Origin: Gemmatimonadaceae bacterium
GTDB taxonomy: Bacteria; Gemmatimonadota; Gemmatimonadetes; Gemmatimonadales; Gemmatimonadaceae
Assembly (NCBI GenBank): GCA_019637355.1
Contig: JAHBVT010000001.1
Span: forward strand, 496,001 to 560,000
Direction of reading: 5' to 3'
DNA length: 64,000 nt
Part shown: positions 32,384-42,966 of the stretch, piece by piece
Layout of the letters: each line of letters starts with the position of its first letter
How positions within the stretch are numbered: the first letter of the stretch is position 1
Notes under the pieces: model-generated
What the model was told of the DNA's origin: nothing
Database searches by the model: none
Seen by the model: the letters and a program-made list of their open reading frames with translations, nothing else
Made by a program: the position numbers and the translations under genes

Positions 32384-35300
32384 GTTTCCGTGCTCTGATG
32401 AGCACGGCTCCATTGAAGCCCGTCCTGTGGAACATCGGCGCCACCCGTGGCGTGCTGTGTTTCCGTGCTCTGATGAGCACGGCTCCATTGAAGCAAGGAC
32501 ATCCCGGTCATCGGCGGCGCGCTCGCCGGCGTTTCCGTGCTCTGATGAGCACGGCTCCATTGAAGCTCCTCCGTCCTGATGCCCGGGCTTTCGGAGGCAT
32601 CTATCGTTTCCGTGCTCTGATGAGCACGGCTCCATTGAAGCCGCGTCACCGTGACGTCGCCCAGCGTCAGCGTCACCGTGGTTTCCGTGCTCTGATGAGC
32701 ACGGCTCCATTGAAGCCGCCGACCCTTCGTCGCTGTCGTCATGCCGCCACCGTTTCCGTGCTCTGATGAGCACGGCTCCATTGAAGCTGGCGCGAGTGCT
32801 GAGGACAAGGCGCGACGTGCAGAGTTTCCGTGCTCTGATGAGCACGGCTCCATTGAAGCCGTGACGGATCACGGCTACGGCAAGGCCCAAGGCTCGGTTT
32901 CCGTGCTCTGATGAGCACGGCTCCATTGAAGCGCCGACAAGCTGTTGCGCGAGGTGGACCGCCGCATCGTCGTTTCCGTGCTCTGATGAGCACGGCTCCA
33001 TTGAAGCAGGCGTTCGCGCGTGAGGATTTTACTGGTTCTGCGCGAGTTTCCGTGCTCTGATGAGCACGGCTCCATTGAAGCAGCTGAGTTCTGGCGAGAT
33101 TATCCGGGCGCTGATGGCGTTTCCGTGCTCTGATGAGCACGGCTCCATTGAAGCGGACGCTGGGACGCCGGACGATGGCGCGCAGCCGGAGAGTTTCCGT
33201 GCTCTGATGAGCACGGCTCCATTGAAGCCTGACGCCATCCTTGCTGCGGTGCATCACGACACCGGCGTTTCCGTGCTCTGATGAGCACGGCTCCATTGAA
33301 GCATCGTGCCCCCCGCCCGAAGCGGCGCCGCCTAGGCTCGGTTTCCGTGCTCTGATGAGCACGGCTCCATTGAAGCAACAATATGCGGCGCTTCCGCGTG
33401 GCAGAGATCTCGGGTTTCCGTGCTCTGATGAGCACGGCTCCATTGAAGCGTACCCCTCGACATCAAGCCCGCTTCCGACTCTTTGGTTTCCGTGCTCTGA
33501 TGAGCACGGCTCCATTGAAGCCTGCCCGTCCCCCCGGGGGTCCTCGAGGATGAACGGGTGGTTTCCGTGCTCTGATGAGCACGGCTCCATTGAAGCACCA
33601 ACATCCACAGCGCCCACCACGGGATGTCGATGAGGGTTTCCGTGCTCTGATGAGCACGGCTCCATTGAAGCCAGGTTGTGCCGGAAGCATTCGCCTGCCT
33701 CCCCATTGTTTCCGTGCTCTGATGAGCACGGCTCCATTGAAGCCCTTCGGGGCAGCGGGCAGCCGCGAGCGTACGCTTGGTTTCCGTGCTCTGATGAGCA
33801 CGGCTCCATTGAAGCGACGCCTGCCGCACCTACGTCCGCGCCGCGCTGGCAGAGTTTCCGTGCTCTGATGAGCACGGCTCCATTGAAGCTGTCTCGCTAT
33901 GTGTCGCTGACTCAGACGTGCTCGGTTTCCGTGCTCTGATGAGCACGGCTCCATTGAAGCGGCGCACTGCGGACACGTCGGCAGCGGCGAGGAGCTGTTT
34001 CCGTGCTCTGATGAGCACGGCTCCATTGAAGCACGTACTTCACCTGGCGCGGCGCGCCGGCCGGGTTGCCGTTTCCGTGCTCTGATGAGCACGGCTCCAT
34101 TGAAGCAGGCCGCAGGCCGTGCGCAGCCCGCGCGACCACGTGAGCGTTTCCGTGCTCTGATGAGCACGGCTCCATTGAAGCTCGACGCGGTAGCCTGCAG
34201 CCGACCACGCCACGCCCGTTTCCGTGCTCTGATGAGCACGGCTCCATTGAAGCCGCCTGAGTGTCCACCCCATCGGCGTGCGCCTAGACCTGTTTCCGTG
34301 CTCTGATGAGCACGGCTCCATTGAAGCACCTCCATACCGTCGATGCCTTCGATGATGGCACCGGGTTTCCGTGCTCTGATGAGCACGGCTCCATTGAAGC
34401 CCGATCCCCCGTCAGGCGGTGGACGCAACGCTCTACGTTTCCGTGCTCTGATGAGCACGGCTCCATTGAAGCCTTGCGTGTCCTCCTGCCGCGTGAGCGG
34501 CTTGTCGTTGTTTCCGTGCTCTGATGAGCACGGCTCCATTGAAGCCCTCAGGAAGATTTCGTCGATGCTGCTTCGGTACGCGAGTTTCCGTGCTCTGATG
34601 AGCACGGCTCCATTGAAGCCTGGACCTGAACCTGATGGAGGCGTGGTTCGAGGACCGTTTCCGTGCTCTGATGAGCACGGCTCCATTGAAGCCCTGCCGG
34701 ACATCGCGGACTGGCGGGCGGGGAAGGCGTTTCCGTGCTCTGATGAGCACGGCTCCATTGAAGCTATGCAGGCGGGGTAAGCAGCCCAAACTTCTACGCG
34801 GTTTCCGTGCTCTGATGAGCACGGCTCCATTGAAGCTTGGCCCGCTGCAACAGGTCGTCGCGGACCAGCTCCTGTTTCCGTGCTCTGATGAGCACGGCTC
34901 CATTGAAGCCGACGCGCCCCCGCCACCTGCGAACGAATCGACTACAATGTTTCCGTGCTCTGATGAGCACGGCTCCATTGAAGCGTGAGCGCCGTGGTCA
35001 CGTTGTCCGCCAGCGTCGCGGTTTCCGTGCTCTGATGAGCACGGCTCCATTGAAGCGCTGTTCACGCGCGACGACGACCTCGACCTGCTGCAGGGTTTCC
35101 GTGCTCTGATGAGCACGGCTCCATTGAAGCACGTGGTCCATCACCATGCTGTCGCTGCGCCGCACCAGTTTCCGTGCTCTGATGAGCACGGCTCCATTGA
35201 AGCACGTCGGTATCCGACCCGCTGTTGGTGTACCGCAGGCGTGTTTCCGTGCTCTGATGAGCACGGCTCCATTGAAGCCGCGCGGGCGCTTTCTTCGATG

Positions 35301-37306
35301 CTGCCGACTTCCGAGTTTCCGTGCTCTGATGAGCACGGCTCCATTGAAGCGCAGGACTGCTACAAACCCCCCCCCCTAAATGGCGAGGGTTTCCGTGCTC
35401 TGATGAGCACGGCTCCATTGAAGCAAAGGGGCTGAAACCGGCTTCGGCGCGGTAAGCCAGGTTTCCGTGCTCTGATGAGCACGGCTCCATTGAAGCCCGA
35501 GCATCGCCTTTGCGTAGGCGACCTGACGCGGCGTTTCCGTGCTCTGATGAGCACGGCTCCATTGAAGCCACGTTCGCCCGCACGATGGCAGCCGCGAGCG
35601 GCGGGTTTCCGTGCTCTGATGAGCACGGCTCCATTGAAGCCTTCTGGATGGCGGTGCTGGTCATCGTTACGCGGCCTCGTTTCCGTGCTCTGATGAGCAC
35701 GGCTCCATTGAAGCGCTGCTCGACGCGCAACTCCAGCGGCTCCAGCCTCGTTTCCGTGCTCTGATGAGCACGGCTCCATTGAAGCAACGAAGCAACGTTG
35801 ATCGTTCAGCGTCTCATCTTGTTTCCGTGCTCTGATGAGCACGGCTCCATTGAAGCCGTAAAACACAACGAGAAATGTCGCAACGTGGTCAGGTTTCCGT
35901 GCTCTGATGAGCACGGCTCCATTGAAGCCCACGGCCATCGCGGTGCTTCCGTCGGCGACGACGTTGTTTCCGTGCTCTGATGAGCACGGCTCCATTGAAG
36001 CGTCGCGGGAATCAAAAGCGAAGTTCGGGATGTGACGTTTCCGTGCTCTGATGAGCACGGCTCCATTGAAGCGCGGTGCGCTTGACGCTACCCATCACGC
36101 GCCCGACATCGTTTCCGTGCTCTGATGAGCACGGCTCCATTGAAGCCGCGCCGCTCGCGGGGAGGGGGGGACGTGACGCGACGTTTCCGTGCTCTGATGA
36201 GCACGGCTCCATTGAAGCGCACCTCGACCACCTCGAACCCCTCGCCGTAGGTGATGTTTCCGTGCTCTGATGAGCACGGCTCCATTGAAGCGATGAGGAG
36301 GACCGCACGATTTACGTGAGCGATGTCGTTTCCGTGCTCTGATGAGCACGGCTCCATTGAAGCCCGATGCCTAGGCTTCCGCTGTCGGCCCGTGAGGCGG
36401 TTTCCGTGCTCTGATGAGCACGGCTCCATTGAAGCGCCGCGAAAACACACCTCGGTCGTGCCGGGGGTCGCGTTTCCGTGCTCTGATGAGCACGGCTCCA
36501 TTGAAGCTTGCGCGTCCGCACCACAGGTCTAGGCCCACCGCCCGTTTCCGTGCTCTGATGAGCACGGCTCCATTGAAGCGTGCACATCTTCCGCCCCCTG
36601 CGCCGCGAGCCGCGACCGTTTCCGTGCTCTGATGAGCACGGCTCCATTGAAGCCGCGCCTATGCGAAGTCCGTGGAAGCGGAAAACCCGGTTTCCGTGCT
36701 CTGATGAGCACGGCTCCATTGAAGCCACGAGAAGAAGGCCGGGGATATGGCGCCCAACCCTCGTTTCCGTGCTCTGATGAGCACGGCTCCATTGAAGCTC
36801 GCCCTTATAGACGAGGCGCGACTCGATCTTCGCCGTTTCCGTGCTCTGATGAGCACGGCTCCATTGAAGCCTTGTCGGGTTGGTTATATTGCTCGATAAT
36901 CGCCACGTTTCCGTGCTCTGATGAGCACGGCTCCATTGAAGCATTGAACCCGTGCGCACGTGCCACGCGATGCCCACGGTTTCCGTGCTCTGATGAGCAC
37001 GGCTCCATTGAAGCGACCATCGTGAGGTCCGCCGTCGCCACGAAGTTGAGGGTTTCCGTGCTCTGATGAGCACGGCTCCATTGAAGCGGTCGGCTGCCGT
37101 ACACGATCGTCCCGGAACGGGAGTTTCCGTGCTCTGATGAGCACGGCTCCATTGAAGCGGCGTTGAATAGCGCGCGCGGAACGCATCGGCATATCCAGTT
37201 TCCGTGCTCTGATGAGCACGGCTCCATTGAAGCCCAAGGCGTCGAGTCGCCAGTTGTCACCGCCGGTGTAGTTTCCGTGCTCTGATGAGCACGGCTCCAT
37301 TGAAGC
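32384..37306 (+). CRISPR. CRISPR array: 68 repeats of 36 nt, 67 spacers of 35-39 nt
   Basis: The repeat reads GTTT, CCGTGCTC, TGAT, GAGCACGG, then CTCCATTGAAGC. The two 8-base arms are perfect complements around a 4-base loop, giving a Cas6-type hairpin. I located 68 copies by eye, the first at 32384-32419 and the last at 37271-37306, and saw no variant, including at the distal end. The unit length is 71-75 bases. The orientation (leader beside cas2, repeat ending GAAGC) matches I-U arrays. One spacer contains ten consecutive C (35367-35376). Long open frames on both strands across the array arise because the GC-rich repeats lack stops in most frames; they are not genes. Confidence 0.98.
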
Positions 37307-38520
37307 CGCCGCAGCGGAGCGTCCGGCGCTGGAGGCCTCGTCGACGGTCGAGGAGGCCAGCGTGCGCCTGGAGGAGGCGTTCCCCGGCGCGATGCGCGTC
37401 CTCGGGGACGAGGGGGAGAACCGCCAGAACCTGACGGCGCTGCTGGCGGGGATGCGGCGCGCGGCGGACCGGCTGGAGCGCGGGGTGGCGCGGATGGGGC
37501 GGGAGCTGGAGAAGCGCGGCATCGCCAACCCCGACGCCTATGCGGACGAGCGCGACCTGCTGGGGGACGCCTCCTTCGATTTCGGGGCCAACGTCGCCGT
37601 GGACGACCTGGCGTTCCAGGCGGCGTTCCGCGGGAGCCCGCACACGTTCGACCGACTGAGCACGGCGAATGTCGGTACGGGTGCCGGCAGAATGCGCGGG
37701 TGGGGCATCTACCTGTCGCTGTCAGCGGACAGAACGGCACAGGCAACAGAGATTCTGGGCACCGTGGTTTCGGTGAAAGCGAAGCGACCGCCGGCCTTCT
37801 GGAGAAGTGGGAGGCCAATGGCGCGTGGCCTCAGGTGACGGGGCAGGCCATCTACAAGGCCGTGGGGCACGGTGACGAGGCAGTGCTCACATCTGGCGAG
37901 AGGCGGGGATTCCGGGCCTGATCTATGCAGACCGGGACGGCACGCGCAACCTCAGTGATGTTCGACGCGGACCTGGTGACGATTTCGCACGTCAACGGCG
38001 AGCCCGTGACGGCGCAGGAGCGGACCGACTCCTCGAACGGGCGCAGGGGGGGGGCGGGCAGGACGCCAGCGCCGCGCGGCTGCTGCAGCGCATCGAGGCG
38101 ACCCCGAAATCCCGACCTACGCCGGGCGGATTACGGTGGGCGAGCGCCGGTTCTACGACCACGAACTGTCGTCGCTGGAAAGCGAGAGGCCCGCTGGTAT
38201 CTCCGGGGAATCGGATGCCTCGTTCGGCGCCCGTCAGTCTGAACCCCAGCCCGCAGCGAGCCTCGGAAAGAAGATGGTGGACGCGGCGCTGACTGTCAGT
38301 CCTCTGGCGCAGCGCGATACACGCACCTTCCGCTCGTCGCGCCCCAACGCCTTCTACCAGCGCGGGGTCGGCGCGCGCACCATCGCCCTGATGCGCACCG
38401 CCGACCGCTCCTCCTTCGTGCACGAGGCCGCCTTGGACCTGATGCGGGATCTGTCCCAGCGCCCCGGAGCCAGCGCACGGCCTCCGCCCACGCCCGCTCC
38501 CCCGATTATCTTTCCCGCTG
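37307..38520 (+). pseudogene. Frameshifted remnant of a phage polyvalent protein with ADP-ribosyltransferase-like domain
   Basis: Coding-like sequence starts immediately after the last CRISPR repeat, with no start codon of its own. One frame (to about 37770) reads LEEAFPGAMRVLGDEGENRQ, a charged helical region and then FRGSPHTFDRLSTANVGTG and GWGIYLS. That is the N-terminal motif of ART-PolyVal domains in phage/mobile-element polyvalent proteins. A second frame gives LLEKWEANGAWPQVTG, a third GIPGLIYADRDGTRN, a fourth VMFDADLVTISHVNGEP, matching the rest of that domain in order. After 38136 another frame ends with ARTIALMRTADRSSFVHEAA, which resembles the start of a zincin HExxH motif but lacks the second His. 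At least four frame changes imply decay. A run of nine G lies at 38046-38054. Confidence 0.7.
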
Positions 38521-38541
38521 CACTCTCAGCCGAGATTCCCA

Positions 38542-39294
38542 GTGAAGATTGCCGTCTGCCTCAAGCGCGTCCCCGATATGGACGTCCGCTTCAAGATCGC
38601 CCCCTCCGGCAAGGCCGTAGATGAGACGGGGCTGAAGTTCGATATGTCCGACTTTGACGGCTACGCCGTGGAAGCCGCCATCCAGATCACTGAGAAGGCC
38701 GGCGCTGGTGAAGTGACCGTAATTTCGCTGGGTGGCGACGTCGTGCAGGAGACCCTGCGCAAGGCGATGTCGATGGGGGCGCACCGCGCGGTGCAGCTCA
38801 AGCACGACGGAGCGTCCGTCGATTCCTTCGCCGTCGCGACGGCGCTGGCGGCCGAACTCAAGGACGGCGGCTACGACCTCATTATGTTCGGCCGGATGAG
38901 CATCGACACGGCGCACGGCGCTGTGGGTGCGATCGCCGCCGAGCTGCTCGGCCTGCCCTGCGTGACGGCGATTTCCAAGCTGGAGCTCGAGGGCACGACC
39001 GCGAAGATGCGCCGCGAGCTCGAAGGCGCCTACGAACTGGTCGAGTGCGCACTGCCGGCCGTGGTGACCATCGACGAAGGCATCGCGCGGCCGCGCTACC
39101 CGTCGCTCAAGGGGATTATGGCCGCCAAGAAGAAGCCGCTGGACGTGAAGCCCGCGCAGTTGCCCGCCGAGCGCCTCGCGCTCGACGCGATGGCGCTGCC
39201 GCCGGAGCGCGCGGCCGGCAAGATCATCGGCGAGGGCCCGGATGCGGTGCCTGAGCTCGTCCGTCTCCTCAAGGAAGAGGCGAAGGTTCTCTAA
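38542..39294 (+). CDS. etfB: Electron transfer flavoprotein beta subunit
   Basis: GTG 38542 opens MKIAVCLKRVPDMD, the standard EtfB N-terminus; 250 residues is the usual length. The AMP-binding region is seen in GAHRAVQL and MFGRMSIDTAHGAVG, and the conserved PRYPSLKGIMAAKKK segment, the EtfB signature, lies near residue 190. With EtfA it carries electrons from acyl-CoA dehydrogenases (such as the glutaryl-CoA type at 16.6 kb) to the quinone pool. Its stop overlaps the etfA start (TAATG). TTATCT at 38506-38511 could be the -10 element, at the edge of the phage remnant. Confidence 0.95.
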   Translation: MKIAVCLKRVPDMDVRFKIAPSGKAVDETGLKFDMSDFDGYAVEAAIQITEKAGAGEVTVISLGGDVVQETLRKAMSMGAHRAVQLKHDGASVDSFAVATALAAELKDGGYDLIMFGRMSIDTAHGAVGAIAAELLGLPCVTAISKLELEGTTAKMRRELEGAYELVECALPAVVTIDEGIARPRYPSLKGIMAAKKKPLDVKPAQLPAERLALDAMALPPERAAGKIIGEGPDAVPELVRLLKEEAKVL

Positions 39295-40271
39295 TGTCGA
39301 ACATCCTCGCATTCGCCGAGACGCGCGGCGGAGAGCTGCGTCGCGCCGGCCTCGAGGCCGTGGCCGCGGCTCGTGTCATCGCTGACGCCAAGGGCGGCCA
39401 AGTGCACGCCGTGCTCTTCGGAGCGGCTGGCATCGCTAAGCACGCCGCCGCGCTGGGCGCACACGGCGCCGACGTCGTGCTCGTCGTCGAGCACGCCGGC
39501 TTCACGCACAACAACCCCGAAGCGGTGAGCGCCACGCTCGCCGACAAGGCGAAGGGCGGCTACGCCGGTGTGGTGTTGCCGGCCTCCGCGACCGGCAAAG
39601 ACGTCGCGCCGCGCGTCGCCGCCAAGCTCGGCGTGCCGATGGCCTCCGATGTCACGACGCTCGCCGTCGGTGGCAATGGCATCACGGTCACGCACCCGGG
39701 CTACACGGGCAAGGTGATCCAGACGCTGACGCTCACGGCCACGCCGGCCGTGGTCAGCGTACGGCCGGGCGCATTCCTCCCCAAGGAGAACGCCAAGGCC
39801 GGAACCGTCGAGACGCTCGCGCCCTCCGGCGACCCCAGCGCCACGCGCGTGAAGGTCACCGAGACGGCAGCCGGCAACGCCGCCAAACTCGACCTCGGAG
39901 AGGCGCCGGTGATCATCTCCGGCGGCCGCGGACTCAAGGAAGCGGCGAACTTCAAGCTCGTCGAGGACCTCGCGGCGGCGTTCGGCAACGCGGCGGTCGG
40001 TGCCACGCGCGCCGTCACTGACGACGGCTGGCGTCCGCACTCGGACCAGATCGGCCAGACGGGTCGGTTGGTGTCGCCCGATCTGTACGTGGCCTGCGGC
40101 ATCTCGGGCGCGATCCAGCACCTCGCGGGGATGCGCACGTCCAAGACCATCGTCGCGATCAACAAGGACAAGGACGCGCCGATCTTCAAGATCGCCGACT
40201 ATGGCATCGTGGGAGATGTACTGACGATCCTGCCGGTGCTGACGGAGGCGGTGAAGAAGGCGAAGGCCTGA
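39294..40271 (+). CDS. etfA: Electron transfer flavoprotein alpha subunit
   Basis: This 325-residue protein has the EtfA layout: an N-terminal domain ([19 protein letters not shown]) and a C-terminal FAD domain with [27 protein letters not shown], the [22 protein letters not shown] loop (about residues 250-268, conserved Gln-Thr-Gly), and [12 protein letters not shown] at the end. It holds the FAD that is reduced by dehydrogenases. It is followed by a hairpin and then the Etf:quinone oxidoreductase gene, completing an electron route from acyl-CoA to menaquinone. Confidence 0.95.
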   Translation: MSNILAFAETRGGELRRAGLEAVAAARVIADAKGGQVHAVLFGAAGIAKHAAALGAHGADVVLVVEHAGFTHNNPEAVSATLADKAKGGYAGVVLPASATGKDVAPRVAAKLGVPMASDVTTLAVGGNGITVTHPGYTGKVIQTLTLTATPAVVSVRPGAFLPKENAKAGTVETLAPSGDPSATRVKVTETAAGNAAKLDLGEAPVIISGGRGLKEAANFKLVEDLAAAFGNAAVGATRAVTDDGWRPHSDQIGQTGRLVSPDLYVACGISGAIQHLAGMRTSKTIVAINKDKDAPIFKIADYGIVGDVLTILPVLTEAVKKAKA

Positions 40272-40297
40272 GTCAGCCACGGAAGGTGAACGAGTCC

Positions 40298-40323
40298 GAA
40301 GGGGACCCTCAGGGGTCCCCTTC
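40298..40323 (+). terminator. Hairpin terminator after etfA
   Basis: GAAGGGGACCC (40298-40308) and GGGTCCCCTTC (40313-40323) form a perfect 11-bp stem with a 4-base loop. It follows the etfA stop by 26 bases. The T-tract after it is poor (GTCATTCTC), so it may attenuate rather than fully stop transcription into the oxidoreductase gene. Confidence 0.7.
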
Positions 40324-40386
40324 GTCATTCTCCGACGAAGTCGTTCCCATTGGTGCGCGTCCGTCGCGCGCAGTAGCTTTTTCGCT

Positions 40387-42447
40387 ATGCCCCCCGTCAA
40401 CGGACTCTTCCTCGCGATCATCGCCCTCGCGCTGGGCTTCTTCGCCTACAACGCCCAGCGTCTGGTCGGCTACCTGCGCCTCGGACGCCTCGACGACATC
40501 CGTTGGAATGCCATCCCTACGCGCGTCGGCAACTTCCTGCGCATCGGCATTTTCCAGGAGAAGATCTTCCGCGACTCGATCGCGGGCCCGATGCACGCCC
40601 TCATCTTCTGGGGCTTCTGCGTGCTCGGCGCCAGCACCACCGAGTTCCTCATCGCGGGGGTCCTCCCGAGCTTCAGCTACGCCAACTTCCTGCCTGAAGC
40701 GGCGTACCGGCTCTACGTGCTCAGCCAGGAGGGCTTCGCCGCCATCGTGCTGGCGATGGTCTCCTTCGCGCTCTGGCGCCGCCTGACGCGCCGCGTGCCG
40801 CGCCTCGAGGGCGCCGAGACGCATCCGAACGACCCGCTGCTGATCCTCAGTTGGATCGCGGCGCTGATGATCACGATGTTCTTGGCCGAGGCCTTCCACT
40901 TCATTGCCTCGCCGGACGAGATGGCCAGCGCCTTCCCGGTCAGCTATCCGATCGCCAAGACGCTGCTCCTCGTCGGATTCCGCGAGGGGATGCCCGCGCC
41001 GCAACTGATGCACGCGCTGTTCTGGTGGGCACACGCGCTGCTCGTGCTCGGCTTCCTGAACTACCTGCCGTACTCCAAGCACCTGCACGTCGTCGCCTCG
41101 CTGCCGAACACCTTCCTCTCGAACACCAGCGGGCCGGGTGCCGTCGGCACGATGCGCCCGCTGGACTTCGAAGGCGCCGACGCCGAGCAGTTCGGCGCGT
41201 CGGACGTGGAGCACCTGAGCTGGAAGTCGCTGCTCGACGGCTTTGCCTGCACCGAGTGCGGGCGCTGCACCAGCGTCTGCCCGGCCAACACCACGGGCAA
41301 GCTGCTCTCGCCGCGCAAGATCATGATCAACGTGCGCGAGCGGCTCGAGGCCAAGCTGCCGTGGATGGAGCAGGGCGCCGGCGGCGTCGCCACCCTGCGC
41401 GCCGACGCGCCGGCCGGGCTCGCCGACAAGCCGCTGCTCGGCGGGTACATCACCGACGAGGAGCTCTGGGCCTGCACCTCCTGCCGCGCCTGCGTCTACG
41501 AATGTCCGGTGAGCATCGACCAACTCAGCGTCATCAACGAGCTGCGCCGCAATCTCGTCCTCGCCGAGTCGCGCTTCCCCGAAGAGATGATGCCGGCCTT
41601 CGAGTCGCTGGAGACCAGCGGCTCGCCTTGGGCGTTCGATCCCGGCGACCGCGCCAAGTGGGCGGAGGGGATGCACATCCCGACGATGGCCGAGATGGCC
41701 GCGCGCGGCGAGTCGCCCGAGGTGCTGTACTGGGTGGGCTGTATGGGCTCCTTCGACGACCGCGCCAAGAAGACCACCGTCGCCTTCGCGCAGATCCTGC
41801 AGGCCGCGGGCGTGAAGTTCGCGATCCTCGGGCAGGAGGAGAAGTGCAACGGCGACCCGGCGCGCCGGATGGGCAACGAGTACCTCTACCAGATGCTCGC
41901 CAAGGACAACGTCGAGACGCTGGGCAAGTACGGCGTGAAGACGGTGGTCACGGCCTGCCCACACTGCTTCCACCAGCTGGGCAACGAGTATCCGCAGTTC
42001 GGCGGTGAGTACGACGTCATCCACCACTCCACGTACATCGAGCACTTGATGGCCGAAGGCCGCGTGCCGATCCGCGAGGAGCTGCACGGCCCGGTGCGCT
42101 CGTTCACCTACCACGACTCCTGCTACCTCGGCCGCTATAACGACGTGTACGATGCGCCGCGCGAGACGCTCAAGCGCGCCCTGCCGGTGATGAACCTCGT
42201 CGAGATGCCGCGCAGCAAGGACAAGGGCCTCTGCTGCGGCGCCGGCGGCGGCCGGATGTGGATGGAGGAGACCGTCGGCAAGCGCATCAACGTGGAGCGC
42301 GCCGAGGAAGCGCTGGCGACGAAGGCCGACGCGGTCGCGGTGGCCTGTCCGTTCTGTATGACGATGATGGCCGATGGCGTGAAGGCCAAGGGCGCCGAGG
42401 TGCCCGTGTACGACATCGCCGAAGTCGTGGCGCAGCAACTGCGCTGA
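40387..42447 (+). CDS. Membrane Fe-S Etf:quinone oxidoreductase (EMO/EtfD type)
   Basis: The 686-residue protein starts with about six hydrophobic segments (residues 1-245, NarI-like, probable haem b binding). It continues with two ferredoxin clusters, [12 protein letters not shown] (about residue 288) and [12 protein letters not shown] (about 362), then two CCG domains as in heterodisulfide reductase subunit D (YWVGCMGS near 450, [12 protein letters not shown] near 615). This architecture, beside etfBA, is that of the membrane Etf:(mena)quinone oxidoreductases known in Mycobacterium (EtfD) and syntrophic bacteria. It would pass electrons from EtfAB to menaquinone. It contains one of the rare backbone CATG sites (41322-41325). 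Confidence 0.87.
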   Translation: MPPVNGLFLAIIALALGFFAYNAQRLVGYLRLGRLDDIRWNAIPTRVGNFLRIGIFQEKIFRDSIAGPMHALIFWGFCVLGASTTEFLIAGVLPSFSYANFLPEAAYRLYVLSQEGFAAIVLAMVSFALWRRLTRRVPRLEGAETHPNDPLLILSWIAALMITMFLAEAFHFIASPDEMASAFPVSYPIAKTLLLVGFREGMPAPQLMHALFWWAHALLVLGFLNYLPYSKHLHVVASLPNTFLSNTSGPGAVGTMRPLDFEGADAEQFGASDVEHLSWKSLLDGFACTECGRCTSVCPANTTGKLLSPRKIMINVRERLEAKLPWMEQGAGGVATLRADAPAGLADKPLLGGYITDEELWACTSCRACVYECPVSIDQLSVINELRRNLVLAESRFPEEMMPAFESLETSGSPWAFDPGDRAKWAEGMHIPTMAEMAARGESPEVLYWVGCMGSFDDRAKKTTVAFAQILQAAGVKFAILGQEEKCNGDPARRMGNEYLYQMLAKDNVETLGKYGVKTVVTACPHCFHQLGNEYPQFGGEYDVIHHSTYIEHLMAEGRVPIREELHGPVRSFTYHDSCYLGRYNDVYDAPRETLKRALPVMNLVEMPRSKDKGLCCGAGGGRMWMEETVGKRINVERAEEALATKADAVAVACPFCMTMMADGVKAKGAEVPVYDIAEVVAQQLR

Positions 42448-42938
42448 TGTCCGACTCTGGGACGCCCTCGCTCGTCGAACTGCCGCCGGACCACCCGAAC
42501 CTGCCGGTGAAGCCGCCGGTGGTGTTCATCGTGGCGATGCTCATCGGCTTCGGTGTGCACTGGCTCAAGCCGATGTCGGCGCGCCCGGAACGCTGGGGCG
42601 GGCTCGGCATCATCTTCACCGGCATTGCCGTCGCGCTCGGCGCCTGGGCGTGGTTGGCCCTCAAGCGCCACCACACGGATGTGCGTCCGTGGAAGCCCAC
42701 CACGGCCATCGTCACCGACGGGCCCTACGCGCTCACGCGAAACCCGATATACCTCGCCTTTGCGCTGCTGCAGGTGGGTATCGGTCTGTGGACGGACACG
42801 CTGGCGGTGGTGCTGATGGCGGTGCCTGCCGTCGCCGCGACCAACAACTGGGTGATCGCGCGGGAGGAAGCCTACCTGTCACGCAAGTTCGGTGCGCCCT
42901 ACGAGCGCTACCTCACGCAGGTGCGACGCTGGATGTGA
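42447..42938 (+). CDS. Isoprenylcysteine carboxyl methyltransferase-like membrane protein
   Basis: ATG 42447 lies inside the oxidoreductase stop codon (TGATG) and gives 163 residues with three or four hydrophobic segments. DGPYALTRNPIYLAFALLQ (about residues 91-109) is the conserved motif of ICMT/PEMT-type integral membrane methyltransferases, followed by REEAYLSRKFGAPYERY near the C-terminus. The bacterial substrates are mostly unknown (phospholipids or other lipids). It is the last backbone gene before the AT-richer restriction-modification island. Confidence 0.85.
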   Translation: MSDSGTPSLVELPPDHPNLPVKPPVVFIVAMLIGFGVHWLKPMSARPERWGGLGIIFTGIAVALGAWAWLALKRHHTDVRPWKPTTAIVTDGPYALTRNPIYLAFALLQVGIGLWTDTLAVVLMAVPAVAATNNWVIAREEAYLSRKFGAPYERYLTQVRRWM

Positions 42939-42966
42939 CTTCCAATTAACAGGGTTGAGGATCGCA

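Noticed and set aside
32384-37306. Long open frames on both strands over the array, encoding repeated peptides such as MEPCSSEHGN, FNGAVLIRARK and FPCSDEHGSIEA
   Set aside because: They are translations of the 36-base repeat, which is a multiple of three and lacks stops in most frames, joined through GC-rich spacers. No start signals or protein family are present, and frames switch with spacer length.
32384-37306. CTGATGAG inside every repeat resembles the conserved core of hammerhead ribozymes
   Set aside because: The bases are fully explained by the CCGTGCTC/GAGCACGG hairpin and its TGAT loop. The second core element (CGAAA) and the required stems are missing; the repeat ends GAAGC.
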